Source: Sophora flavescens
Taxonomy: Eukaryota > Streptophyta > Magnoliopsida > Fabales > Fabaceae
Assembly: GCA_030762895.1 (NCBI GenBank)
Contig: CM061063.1
Span: forward strand, 213,016,667 to 213,080,666
Direction of reading: 5' to 3'
Length of the DNA: 64,000 nt
The first letter of the stretch is position 1. Each line of letters begins with the position of its first letter. The position numbers and the translations under genes were made by a program. Shown here piece by piece: positions 1 to 10,340 of the stretch. The notes below the pieces were generated by a model. That model worked only from the letters and a program-made list of their open reading frames with translations, did no database searches and was not told the DNA's origin.

Positions 1-2
1 CA

Positions 3-958
3 TTCTTGGAATTTTGTGATACAACTAGGATTTAAGGTGCCCTAGTTGATGCCATCCATTTGAGGTTATTCGCCTCTTTTCTGACTGGAAAGGCAAGAGC
101 TTGGTTGAAGTCAGTGCTTGCTAATACTTTGTCAACATGGGACCAACTGGAGCAGGCATTCTTGGAAAAATACTTTCCACCGTCTAATATTGCTTACCTA
201 TGAACTCATATCACCGGCTTCTTCCAAAAGGACGGAGAATAATTATCCGAAGCTTGGGATCGTTACAAGGGATTGCTAGAGTCTTGCCCACATCTTGGGC
301 TCGAGAAGTGGCTATTGGTGCATACCTTCTTCAATGGATTGGATTACTCTTCAAAGGTGTCACTTGACTCCGCAGCTGGTGAAGCATTGATGAATAGACC
401 ATTGACTCAAGCAATCAATATCATTGAAAGTGTTGCCACCAACTATCACCAGTGGGGTTCAGAAAGATGTAATAACCCGAAAAAGCTTTCGGGAGGTAAG
501 TTTGATGTAGATGGTAATGATTTGATTATGTCTAAAGTTGACTCATTGAGTAAGCGCTTTGGTAAGGTTGAAAAAGTTAATGTGAATTTAATAGGTGCTA
601 CTAATGTTGCTTGTGAGATTTGTGGAATGCCCGACATGACTTGATGGAGTGCCCACATGGTAGTGCTCCTGGATCCGGCGTTTCGGGGGAACAAGTGAAT
701 TCTTGTCACAATTTTTATGACATGAACCCGAAGTTGCCAAACTATGTTTCCCCAAATTCTTACAACCAAGGAAGGAAGAATAGCCCTTATTTCTCCTACG
801 GGAACTACAACAACACATTGAACCACGAATTCCAAGAAGGCCAAGGTAATAGGAAACCCGCATCGGGGTATCCTCAAGTACAAAAGTCTAAACTTGAGTC
901 TCTTATGGAAAATTTTGTTGCTACTCAAAAAAAGCAAAATTAAGAGTTTAGGCAACAA
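3..958 (+). pseudogene. gag: Athila gag, N-terminal and central part (broken)
   Basis: Frame 3 from base 3 reads as a retrotransposon gag (Retrotrans_gag type) with GKARAWLKS and FLEKYFPPSN, the conserved core of the plant gag fold, followed by LSEAWDRYKGLL and a segment reading LVHTFFNGLDY. Stops occur near bases 36 and 200-245. A knuckle-like CEICGMPD near 613-640 runs into a frame change, and translation continues in another frame to about 943. Gag is the structural particle protein that packages element RNA in the cytoplasm. The 5' end is outside the window. It is a pseudogene because at least three disabling changes are visible. Confidence 0.82.
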
Positions 959-1510
959 GGTAGGGCAATCAATGAGGCAATAAAAGAGTTAACATCTAAG
1001 GTAGATAACTAGCCATCCATAATAAGATGTCAGAAACTCTGATTTCCCAACAAGAGGGCAATTCAAATAGGCAACCGAGCCAGTTTCCTGGAAAACCTGA
1101 AATGAATCCATGTAATGAAAAATGTAAAGCTGTGAGTTTGAGGAATGGTAAGCAACTAAAGGTGAGAGTGATAAAAAGAGTGGAGATGAGGAAGAGGAAC
1201 CTACTAAGACACAACCTTTAGATGAGGGAGAACCTAATGAAAAAGTGTCCAAGTATGTCCCTCCACCACCTTACCAACCCCCAGCACCTTTCCCTCAAAG
1301 GCTGGCTAAGGCCAAGTTAGATAAGCAATTTGGGAAATTTCTAGAGGTCGTTAAGAAATTGTATATTAATGTACCCTTCACTGAGGCGTTGCAACAAATG
1401 CCAACATATGCTAAGTTTCTTAAGGATATCTTGTCAAATAAGAGAAAGTTAGAGGATTATGAAACAATAGCTTTAACTGAGGAGGAGCAGTGCTTTAATT
1501 CAAAAATAAA
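959..1510 (+). pseudogene. Athila gag C-terminal / gag-protease linker (broken)
   Basis: This stretch bridges gag and protease. It has a proline-rich segment (YVPPPPYQPPAPFPQRL, about 1255-1305), then a helix-rich segment ending YAKFLKDILSNKRKL (about 1405-1455), a motif found just before protease in many Athila-type polyproteins. Element C in this window carries the equivalent YAKFLKDLCTNKR on the minus strand, which supports homology. The frame changes around 1220-1245 and again near 1500-1530. No enzymatic role is expected. Confidence 0.7.
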
Positions 1511-2257
1511 TTGCTTCCTAAACTTAAAGATCCAGGTAGCTTCTCTATTCCTTTCTTGATTGGTAACACTAGTTTTGATAAAGCTCTTTGTGATTTGGGG
1601 GCTAGTGTTAGTCTTATGCCCCTCTCAGTTTGCAAGAATTTGGAAATGGGTGAACTAAAGCCCACAACAATCTCCCTTCAATCGGCGGATCGGTCCGTCA
1701 AATACCCGGTATGCATCTTGGAGGATGTTCCTATTAGAGTGGGTAAGTTTTTCATTCCTGTGGATTTTGTGGTACTTGAAATGGAGGAGGATTCCCAAAT
1801 CCCCATTATTCTTGGTAGGCCTTTCTTGGCTACCGCAGGAGCAATTATTGATGTGAAAAATCGAAAATTGACTTTAAATGTGGGTGATGATAAAGTTGAA
1901 TTTTATTTAGCTAAATCTATTAAACACCCTTCTTTTGAGGATTCTTGTTGTAGGGTTGACTTAGTGCACCCAGCGGTGAAAGAAGAATCCGCTCAAGCTT
2001 GTATTGGTGATCCATTGGAGATGTGCTTGATTGGTGGAGACTTAAGTGCTCACGAAGGAGAAGTGAGAGATTATGCTCTCCTTTTGGAGGCTAGTCCGGA
2101 AATTTCTCCTCACAAAGCAAAGAAAGAAAAACTTGAGTCGAAACCAAAGAATGAAGATTTGAAAGATGAAAAAGCTCCTAAGGTAGAACTAAAACCCTTC
2201 CTTCCACACTCAGGTATGAATTTCTTGGTCCTAACTCTTCCTATCCGGCAATTGTGA
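1511..2257 (+). pseudogene. Athila aspartic protease domain
   Basis: A 248-codon open segment encodes a retropepsin-like domain. The active-site motif reads DLGASVSLMP (residues about 29-38), the strand after it reads FVVLEMEEDSQIPIILGRPF, and the flap-to-core order matches plant gypsy proteases. This enzyme would cleave the gag-pol polyprotein. The charged C-terminal tail (residues 190-240, rich in K and E) is the usual linker to reverse transcriptase. The domain is largely intact, but the frame shifts near 2210-2255 and surrounding ORFs are broken, so I call it a pseudogene fragment. Confidence 0.82.
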
Positions 2258-2999
2258 ATGCTAGCTTGAATGAGTTGGAAACTGAGAAATTTCTTAGAGA
2301 GCTTAGAATGCATGGAAAGGTGATAGGATATACAAGTGATGACATTAAAGGCATAAATCCTTCCTTTTGCATGCATCTTATTTTAATGGAAGATGAGCAT
2401 AAACCATCCATTGAGCATCAACGTAGGTTGAACCCAAACATGAAAGAGGTGGTTAAGAAAGAAGTGATTAAGTTGTTAGATGCGGAGGTTATTTATCCAA
2501 TCTCCAACAATGAGTGGATTAGTCCGGTGCATGTGGTTCCTAAGAAAGGGGGGATGACTGTTATTCAAAATTAAAAAAATGAACTAATCCCTACTAGGAC
2601 AGTAACCGACTGGAGAATGTGCATTGACTATAGGAAGTTAAATAAGGCAACAAGAAAAGATCATTTCCCTCCCCCATTTATTGATCAAATGCTTGAAAGG
2701 TTATCTAGGGATTCATACTTTTGTTACTTGCATGGTTATTACGGATTTCATCAAATTCCTATACATCCTAGTGATCAAGAAAAGACCACCTTTACTTGTC
2801 CTTATGGCACTTTTGCCTATAGGAGAATGCCTTTTGGTCTATGTAATGCATCGGCTACTTTTCAAAGATGCACGACTACAATTTTTTCTGAATTTATTGA
2901 AAACATCATGAAGGTTTTTATGGACGATTTTTCTGTTTATGGAACTACCTTTGATGATTGTTTAACAAATTTGTCTAAGATTTTGTAGCGTTATGAAGA
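2254..2999 (+). pseudogene. Athila reverse transcriptase, fingers and palm
   Basis: Two reading segments (2254-2574 and 2617-2988) share one frame, interrupted by a stop at about 2572. The first holds ISPVHVVPKKGG, the second DYRKLNKATRKDHFP, then YGFHQIPIHPSDQEKTTF, MPFGLCNASATFQRC and the catalytic FMDDFSVYG (Y/FxDD box, about 2920-2945). This enzyme copies element RNA into cDNA in the particle. A second stop at 2986 and a frame change before 3018 separate it from RNase H. Lineage features match Athila/Tat reverse transcriptases. Confidence 0.9.
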
Positions 3000-3690
3000 A
3001 ACTAGTTTGGTATTGAATTGGAAAAGTGCCATTTTATGGTAAAAGAGGGTATAGTGCTTGGGCACTTGATTTCTGGAAGAGGTTTTGAGGTGGATAGAGC
3101 CAAAATTGATGTTATTGAAAAATTTCCCCCACCGGTGAATGTGAAAGGAGTTAGAAGTTTCTTGGGAGATGTCGGGTTTTACCAGCGTTTCATCAAAGAT
3201 TTTTCAAAAATTTCTAAACCTTTGTCTAACTTATTGATGAAAGATGTTCCATTTGATTTTAATGAGGAATGTTTGAGTGTTTTTTGTAGGTTGAAAGAAT
3301 CTTTGACCACCGCTCTCATTTTAAAAACACTAGATTGGAATGAGCCATTTGAGGTTATGTGTGATGCTAGTGACTACATCGTGGGAGCGGTGTTGGGGCA
3401 AAAGATAGACAAGAAGGTTCATACAATCTACTACACAAGCAAAACTCTAGATGGAGCTCAATCCAATTATGCCACCACTGAGAAGTTCAGATCATGCCTT
3501 GTGGGATCTAAGGTCATTGTGTACACCGACCACTCCGCACTAAAGTACCTCATGAGCAAGAAGGAAGCAAAGCCTAGGCTCATCCGATGGATCCATCTCT
3601 TGCAAGAATTTGAGTTGGAGATTCGGGATCGGAAAGGGACAGAGAACTTGGTTGCAGACCACCTATCTAGACTTGAACCACTGGAACATG
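3000..3690 (+). pseudogene. Athila RT connection and RNase H domain
   Basis: The segment starts with the RT thumb (KCHFMVKEGIVLGHLISGRG) and continues with VRSFLGDVGFYQRFIKDFSK. RNase H follows: EVMCDASDYIVGAVLGQ with the first catalytic aspartate, IYYTSKTLDGAQSNYATTEK, then VIVYTDHSALKYL and VADHLSRL. RNase H removes the RNA strand of the hybrid during reverse transcription. It is open from 3018 with no internal stop, but residues around the TTEKF motif appear shortened compared with the usual TTEKELLA form, so a small deletion is likely near 3485. Confidence 0.86.
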
Positions 3691-5049
3691 AGAAGGACAA
3701 CTTGCCTATAGATGATTCATTTCCCGATGAGGAATTGGTTGCCATCTCGGGAGAGAGTGCTCCATGGTATGCAGATTATGTGAATTATTTTGTACGTGGG
3801 ATTCTACCACCGGTGTTCAATTATCAACATAAGAAGTTATTTTCCGATCTTAAGAATTACGTGTGGGATGAGCCTTACATTTTCCACAAGTGTGCGGATA
3901 GCATTTACAGAAGGTGTATTCCAGAGGTCGAGATTCTAATTATCTTGAGTTGTTGTCATTCCTCATCTTACGGAGGACATGCTAGTTCCTCAAAGATAAC
4001 GGCCAAGGTGCTTCAAGCCGGTTTCTATTGGCCTCGTATTTTCAGAGATGCCCAAATGTTCGTGCTTGCTTGTGATCGATGTCAGAGAACGAGAAACATC
4101 TCCAAAAGGCATGAAATGCCACTCAACACAATGCTAGAAGTGGAGATATTTGATGTTTGGGGAGTTGACTACATGGGACCTTTTCCTTCCTCTTGCAACA
4201 ATAAGTTCATTCTTGTAGCCGTTGAATACGTTTCTAAATGGGTGGAAGCCATTCCATCCCCAATAAGTGATGCAAAAACCATGATCAAGCTATTCAAGAA
4301 GGTGATTTTTCCAAGGTTTGGAATCCCAAGGACAGTTATTAGTGATGGAGGATCACACTTCATAAAAAACAATTTGAAAAACTCCTACTCAAATATGGAG
4401 TCACTCATAAGGTTGCTACACCTTATCATCCTCAAACAAGTGGCCATGTCGAAGTTTCCAACAGAGAAATAAAGTGCATCCTAGAGAGGACCGTTTCAAG
4501 TTCTAGAAAGGATTGGTCATTAAAGCTTGATGGTGCTCTTTGGGCTTACACGGCTTACAAGACTCCTATTGGGATGATGCCCTTTAGACTTATTTTTGGG
4601 AAGCCATGTCACTTTCTCGTCGAGCTTGAGCATAAGGCCTTTTGGGCTATCAAGATGCTAAATTTTGATATAAAGTCCATGGAGAAAAGAGAGTCCTTCA
4701 ACTTCAAGAGCTTGACGAGTTGAGATTGTATGCTTATGAGTCCGCAAGATCTTACAAAGAAAGAACAAATAAGTGGCATGATAATCACATCCTTCGTAGA
4801 GAATTCCATGAGGGAGAACTAGTGCTACTCCATAACTCAAGGTTGCGGTTATTTCCAAGGAAGCTCAAGTCTAGATGGTTCGGACGATTCAAAGTTATGA
4901 AGGTGTTTCCGTATGGTGTTGTTGATGTTTGGGATGAAGAACGTGGAACATTCAAAGTAAATGGACAAAGGTTGAAGCACTACCTTGGAGAACATCCACT
5001 TGAAAAGGAGGTGGCACTTTCCCTCCTCGATCCAACATCAAAGGATTGA
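3691..5049 (+). pseudogene. Athila integrase (frameshifted)
   Basis: The HHCC zinc-binding module is visible (CCHSSSYGGH ... CDRCQR, about 3950-4085). It is followed by the catalytic core with VDYMGPF (first Asp, about 4165) and VISDGGSHF (second Asp, about 4335). The frame changes around 4375-4385. The third catalytic residue lies downstream in another frame within a segment reading HVEVSNREIK (about 4445-4475). A further open piece (4720-5049) carries the C-terminal DNA-binding region (RLRLFPRKLKSRWFGRFKV). Integrase inserts cDNA into the genome. At least two frameshifts disable this copy. Confidence 0.88.
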
Positions 5050-5260
5050 AGGGACTACAATCAAGCTTAAGATCGTAAATAAGCGCTTCTTGGAAGGCAA
5101 CCCAAACCTTCTTTCCCTTCCTATTTTGTTTTTGAAATTTTTTTTTTTTGAATAATTTGAGAAGATTAGGAAAAAAAATCAAAAATTGATGGTTTTGCCA
5201 AGTATTTGCAGGTTGGAACAAGTTGAGGAACAATAAGGCAAGAAAAATGAAGTAAGAGGA
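5050..5260 (+). other. post-integrase spacer with possible splice acceptor
   Basis: Non-coding, T- and A-rich. It includes GCGCTTCTTGGAAGGCAACCC (about 5081-5101), a conserved string usually found just after the integrase stop of Athila elements. A candidate 3' splice site sits at TATTTGCAG/G (about 5204-5212), preceded by poly-T tracts. Such a site could join a spliced mRNA for the downstream env-like ORF, but nothing here proves use. Confidence 0.45.
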
Positions 5261-5735
5261 GATCATGGCCTGGCCCTGATAACCGTGATGTTCAAAAAAA
5301 GGGGGGGGGGGGGGGGGCGGGGGGACAAAAAGCAAAAAGTCAAAAAGTGTTGCACCCTAGCCGTGACAGCTGTCACGGGCGTGACGAGTCCCTACAGTGC
5401 CATCACGGGCATTATCAGAAGGAGCCAGGGCAGGTTAGAAAGGATCACGGCCCAGTCGTGACAAGGGTCACGGCCGAAACTGGCCCAGTATCACATGCAT
5501 GAGGAGCAGTGCGGCCCAGAAGTAGTCATGGCTTAGTCGTGAAGAGGGTCACGGGCATGTCTCGTTGTAGCCCAACTAACCATAAACGGTCACGGCCAAG
5601 CCGTGAATCGGCTCACGGACATGACATGAAGCCTGGTAGAAGGACCCGAATGGATCACAACCCAGCTGTGAATACGGTGACGGGTGTGACACGCTGTAGC
5701 CCAACTAATCGAAAGGTCATGACCGTGACGCATGC
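5261..5735 (+). promoter_or_regulatory. array of TCACGGC/GCCGTGA dyads before the env-like ORF
   Basis: Repeated inverted half-sites (GATCACGG, GTCACGG, CCGTGA, GTGACGGG and variants) occur near 5261, 5356, 5399, 5443, 5526, 5588, 5651 and 5716. The last four starts are about 62-83 bp apart. The unit design (dyad, 5-6 bp, second dyad, 25-30 bp spacer) matches the U3 arrays of LTR H at 62523-62770 and LTR J at 25989-26027. The 3' edge (CCGTGACGC, then a TA-rich stretch, then AAACGC near 5755) resembles LTR H at 62764-62792, where a TATA box sits. A poly-G tract (about 5297-5326) interrupts it. Internal promoter function is inference. Confidence 0.6.
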
Positions 5736-6207
5736 TTTGCCAGCATTTTTAAGAAACGCGAATACGCCCCTTCCCTGTTCAAGTCAGTTCATGCACAACC
5801 CTAACTCTCTTCTTCTTCTTCCTCTCTACAATCTCCATAGCCAACCTCTCAAGCTCCATTCCTCCATCCTACTTTCACCCAAACTTCATCACCACATCTC
5901 TCCTAAACACAAACCCACCATCTTCCTCTTCTCATTTTTCATCTTCTTCTTCCTCTCATCACAACCCCCACCATTCCCATTCACAAAAGGTTTGAAAACC
6001 ACTTCATCCATGACACCCATGCCATTAAAAATCTTGTTTCCTTGCTTCCTAGACCTAAACCATCAAAAGCCCACAAACCAATTCCATCAATTTTGAGCCA
6101 AACCAAAAAGCCCCGAATTTTGAACCCTAACCCCCATAAATCTGAATTTGAAAAAAATAAAAAGGGGATTGTGCTTTCTGCTGCTTGGGAATTTACTGAA
6201 GGATCAA
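5736..6207 (+). other. pyrimidine-rich leader upstream of the env-like ORF
   Basis: It begins with a TA-rich patch (CATTTTTAAGAAACGC, about 5744-5759), then about 200 bases rich in C and T with repeated CTTCTTCTT tracts. It ends in A-rich sequence before the first good ATG of the env-like ORF at 6208. The composition is like a plant 5' UTR. Short ORFs through it are not convincing proteins. Confidence 0.45.
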
Positions 6208-6651
6208 TGGCAAGCAATTGCCAACGAGCAAGTGCAGCCTTAGGTCCTCGTACAAGGGGAAACAGAAACTCTGCAGGTAACTCTTCTGAGACTGAAACTA
6301 GTGATAATGGATATGGCATTGTTTTTAAGAATACTGCTCAGAAAGATAGGTTTGACATTTTAAAACGTAGGAAAATAGTTCAAACCAAATATATGGATGA
6401 TGCATGTATAGACACCTTGGACCTAACTGTTGATATTAACTGGATGTTGGAAAACATCGGGTGGAGCGAGTTTTCTCGTACCTGATACCCTGCATTTATT
6501 GGACCTACTTTGGAGTTCTTGAGTTCTCTAAATGCGGAAATTCTGCAAGGGCCACAATGTAGAGAGGGTCGTATTACATTCTGGCTCTTTAATGAGGATT
6601 TTGTGATGATCCTCCCTGAATTCAATGAAATTTTTGCTTTACCTGTAGGGG
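6208..6651 (+). pseudogene. ATHILA ORF1 / env-like ORF, 5' part
   Basis: From the ATG at 6208 the protein has a low-complexity N terminus (NSAGNSSETETSDNG), then FKNTAQKDRFDILKRRKIVQ and LTVDINWMLENIGW, characteristic of the plant ATHILA ORF1 family found at the env position of Athila elements. A stop interrupts it at about 6483, and translation resumes with PTLEFLSSLNAEI and LPEFNEIFALPVG up to 6651. There element A begins directly after the target-site copy AGGGG. Its function is unknown; an envelope role has been proposed for the position only. The other half lies at 11559-12061. Confidence 0.75.
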
Positions 6652-7877
6652 TGACACGCTGTCGCGCACGCGTCAAAAAGAAGAGCAGTTTGTAAAAATA
6701 TGTAGCAAGGAGGCGACAACTCGAGTATCGTCTCGCAAGGACTCTTGGGGTGTTGTTAACATAAAATGTCAGATTTTGGGGGGTTTTGGATATTTGAAAT
6801 TAAATAAAGAAAACAAAGCAGAAAAACAATGCAAACTAAATAATTACCAAATAAGCTAAACGCGATCAACCTACTGCTTTCGGTTTCCCACTATCATCGG
6901 TTCATATAAATCCAAGCCCTAAGCGGATTCTAAACTCTTTTCAATTGTAACATCAATTAACAATCGAAACCGACGCTACGAGACATATGTTCCTAATTCC
7001 GAATTAAGCAAACGGATTAAGCCCTTCCTGAATTAAGCAAACACGAATTGAACACACGTGAATTAAGCAAACGCGATTAAGTTTAGGAACACACAATCAT
7101 CGAAATGAATCAATACATATTCTATATAATCCTGAATTAAGCAAACAGAACATACAGAACAAATATTGAAAGAGAATAGCAATGAGTTCAGGAATTACAG
7201 AACCTCAAGCGGCAGTGCAAACCGGTTATAGTAGGTCGATCAAGGAGACTAGTTCTCCATTACAAAAGAAACACAAAATACTAAACCTAAATTCGCAGTC
7301 GTCCTAAAAGAAAAGAAGAAGAGAAGATCATTTGGTTCTGACCTAAAACAGACTATAAATACAGATTCTGGACTGCGCGCGCTCGTGAGGCGAGACAATA
7401 CTCGCAAGGCGAATATTATGAACAACTCTTCAATGTTTTGCTTTCTCGCGAGGTGACATATCTATTCGCGGGGCGAGACCTCAAATTCCAATCTGTCATG
7501 CCCGTGGCCTTCACCACCGGCAGGCCGTGATGGTCTCTGTCCTTCAGGGTTGGTTTTCTCGCGGGGTGACACATTTATTCGCGGGGCGAAACAGAGAGGA
7601 TGACATTTCTGTCCCAGTGAGGCTTCAGTCTCGCGAGGCGAGTAGCCTCTCGCGGGGCGAAAAACTCCAGAATTGCTTCTCTTTATTAACCTGAAAACAA
7701 GAGGTAGCAATAAGTGCTTTATTCGACTCTAAAACAGCTAAATTAACCTAAAAATACTTTACAGACTCAAAATGTTGCTTGAAGACAATCAAGTCTAATT
7801 TGGGCGAAAACGGGATATAATTAGCACAAAACCACGGTCATACTAGTCATAAAACTAGATGAGCCAGAGGCTTATCA
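6652..7877 (-). repeat. Element A 3' LTR
   Basis: A 1226-bp LTR, TG...CA. On the + strand it carries four copies of GAATTAAGCAAAC (7001-7145), a TATA-like box (about 7353-7361) and eight GCGAGGCGA/GCGGGGCGA motifs between about 7383 and 7662. A TCACGGC-type dyad lies at 7495-7531. In element sense (minus) the motif arrays lie upstream of the TATA box, as expected for U3. The partner LTR is at 10341-11553. It keeps 13 bp near 6818 that the partner lacks. Confidence 0.9.
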
Positions 7878-9260
7878 AAATACCCCAAACTTAAACTTTG
7901 CTTGTCCCCAAGCAAACTAAAACTCAGAAAGGACTCAAACTTGTCAAGCTCAAAGGTTCAATCAAATTCGCACAAATTTCATGCAACTTCAACAACAATT
8001 TTTTTCCTTAATGTTTCCCCCTTTTCAACAATATAATCCCCAAATTCATTTACTTTGAACAATTGAGAATTCTACCATTCATGCAGTCATTAATCTAAGC
8101 AAGGGGTCCAAGTTACACACAAAAGGGAGATCACCAAATTCAAACAATCGCCTTCCTCACAAGGGAGTTTAGTGTTGCACTCATTCGCTCAGTTTGTCTA
8201 GACTAACAACATTTCACTCAGTTTCACTTTTAAGAGCACTTCCCATGAATTTGATTTTCATCTCAAAATGGTTTCCACGGAAAACATGCATGCAACATCA
8301 AAAGGTCTTTAAAGGTTGTAATGGGGCCTGGCTAAGGGTAGGATATTCAAAGGTACTAGGCTTAAGTCCCTAGGAACTAAGAGAGCATGAGCATTTTATC
8401 ACATTTAATTCCTACTCAAGTTCCTTTTTCCATTTTTCTTTTATGCTTGTGTGACTACATCCTTTTTCTTCTAATACACTTTTTGACATTTTTGCACTTT
8501 TCTTTCTTTTTTTCTTTCTTTTTTTTCTCTTTTTTTTCTTGCCCTTTTGGCTCCAACTTTTTTATTATATTTTTTTTCTCACCCCAGAATGACATGTCAC
8601 ATCCTTGTAGCCACCCCAAACTTAGTTTCTTGCAACCATTCTCTTGCTAAGCTTCCATGCTCTCCTAATCCTAAGATCGGGTTAACATGGTTTTTTCAGA
8701 TTTTAGGCTCATAACATAAGGCCATCAAGAATTAACAGGCTAATTAGGCTCAATGGGGCTAACTAGGGAACATGCAGCAGGGATGGTTTAATTTAGGCCA
8801 AGTGGCTATTTCAAAGAAAATCTGCCTAAATCATCTGATGCAATCACATAAACATGCAAACCATGAAGAGACTCAAGCAAATTCGGGAAAGTGCAACTTG
8901 AAAGTGATTCACACAGTTAAAAACATGTTGGAGGCTCAAATCCTTACCTGGACATTTTTGTAATTTGTTTGACCGAGATTCTATCCCTAGTGCGTGCATC
9001 CCTTCACCCCAAACTTATCATAAATCATGCAATCATAACAAAATATCTCAAAGTTCAATTTTTCAATTTTTCACATGGGGATCAAATTTTCAATTTTCAA
9101 ATCCTAGGGGGAAAACAGTCAACACATAACATGCAATCCATCTATGCAAAATCAACAAATTCAATCAAGCTTGCCGACACAAGACTCACACACAAACTCT
9201 TGATCTTCCCAAATTATTCAAGAGCTAAAAGAAAACAAAACAAAAACAAAGCAACGATAA
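7878..9260 (-). other. Element A 3' untranslated region with PPT and PPT-like repeats
   Basis: About 1.4 kb without a supportable gene. In element sense the polypurine tract AAGTTTGGGGTATT abuts the 3' LTR (7878-7892). Two further copies of the core CCCCAAACTTA (+ strand) occur at about 8613-8624 and 9005-9017. Between them is a long T/C-rich tract (8450-8585). The layout is shared with elements B and C. Confidence 0.6.
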
Positions 9261-10235
9261 TTAAAAATAAGAGGGTTTAGAGAAACTCATGGAGGCGGTT
9301 CCACCGGGATCCCACTGTTTGTGATACAGCGGCCACGGAATGCCCAAATTGCAATATGATCCTCCCGGATCCCATGGCATGAAGCATAAGTATGGGAGTG
9401 GGCACCTGATAGTTATGGTAACTCCGCCAAGTGCGGCGGACTTCTCACTCCCCCTCGGGTCAAAGTTGACCTCCTTGTCAACCTTGTCAACAAAGTCCTC
9501 CCAATAAAAGTGGGGTTCAACCCCTTGGACTGGCCATGGTGCAAAATCCAGTCTCTCTGGCAGAGGCTTGAACTCCATCACCGGTTGTTCCACAGTGGGA
9601 GGTGGCAAACAGGTGTCGAGGGTCTCTGGTGCTACTTCAACTTCTGCACGATCTTCCTTCACTATGCTGACAAATCCATCACCTGCTATACATGCAGAAA
9701 TCTCAGCACACACCACACAAGGGTTAGTGTTAGTACATATAGTACAACAAACTGAATCAGAAAAGGCTTGAATGTCTGGAAATTCAACACACAATTCATC
9801 AGTAATAGTGTTCTTGACATTATTATCAAAATCATGTTCAAAAGAAGTATTGTCAAGAACAACTATTTGTGAATCTGTATGTTTCTCAAGGAGACGTTGA
9901 GTTTGCAGTGTGGTCAAGGCAGAGGCAATGTGACCAACTTGAGCGGCCAAATCCTGAAGACTTGCTTCTGTCTTCCGTTGATATTCAAACATGTCTTGTG
10001 CCATTTGCTGAAAACTTGTTTGGAATTGAAGATTGTGCTCTGTCATCTGTTGTTGCACCAAAGAAGCTAACTCATCCAGGCTGGGTTGGACTTCATTTAC
10101 TCCAATCATGCCAAAACCACTACTAGACTCACAGCCTTCAGCTAAGTTAGGATAATATATGCATGGTGGTGGCTCATAATCAACATAAGGCATATAACCT
10201 TGCATGTAATTATCCATGGCAGTACTAAGATTCAT
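9261..10235 (-). CDS. Element A ORF: gag-derived protein lacking the gag core
   Basis: A 324-codon ORF. The N terminus (MDNYMQGYMPYVDYEPPPC) matches the start of the element B protein, but the Retrotrans_gag core present in B is missing. The sequence jumps to a glutamine-rich coiled-coil (PSLDELASLVQQQMTEHN...). It then has an acidic section with a C-x2-C-x5-C-x2-C motif (CTICTNTNPCVVC), and a conserved tail with VEPHFYWEDF, DPRGSEKSAALGGVTITI and repeated WDPGG. The tail is shared with B, and its end with C. Function is unknown. The start could also be the second Met, MDNYM. The ORF is unbroken although the gag core is gone. Confidence 0.65.
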   Translation of the reverse strand: MNLSTAMDNYMQGYMPYVDYEPPPCIYYPNLAEGCESSSGFGMIGVNEVQPSLDELASLVQQQMTEHNLQFQTSFQQMAQDMFEYQRKTEASLQDLAAQVGHIASALTTLQTQRLLEKHTDSQIVVLDNTSFEHDFDNNVKNTITDELCVEFPDIQAFSDSVCCTICTNTNPCVVCAEISACIAGDGFVSIVKEDRAEVEVAPETLDTCLPPPTVEQPVMEFKPLPERLDFAPWPVQGVEPHFYWEDFVDKVDKEVNFDPRGSEKSAALGGVTITIRCPLPYLCFMPWDPGGSYCNLGIPWPLYHKQWDPGGTASMSFSKPSYF

Positions 10236-10314
10236 AACCAGACCTATTAGCCAAGACTAATTCAGTAAAGCAAAAGTTTTTTTTTAAATTTTTATTTTCT
10301 GTTAATAACAACAA

Positions 10315-10335
10315 GAGTCCCCGGCAACGGCGCCA
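10315..10335 (-). promoter_or_regulatory. Element A primer-binding site (tRNA-Asp)
   Basis: On the minus strand TGGCGCCGTTGCCGGGGAC lies five bases inside the 5' LTR. It is complementary to the 3' end of plant tRNA-Asp (GTC), the usual Athila primer. Confidence 0.88.
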
Positions 10336-10340
10336 ATTTT

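Noticed and set aside
8387..8650. Phe/Ser-rich ORF (also 21229-21477 and 30306-30552)
   Set aside because: Translation of the T/C-rich tract in the 3' UTR of elements A, B and C. The frame is not conserved and the tract is on the antisense strand of the elements.
10315..10335. tRNA-Asp-like sequence as a tRNA gene (also 23950-23970)
   Set aside because: Only the 3' acceptor complement is present, at a fixed distance from an LTR. It is a primer-binding site.
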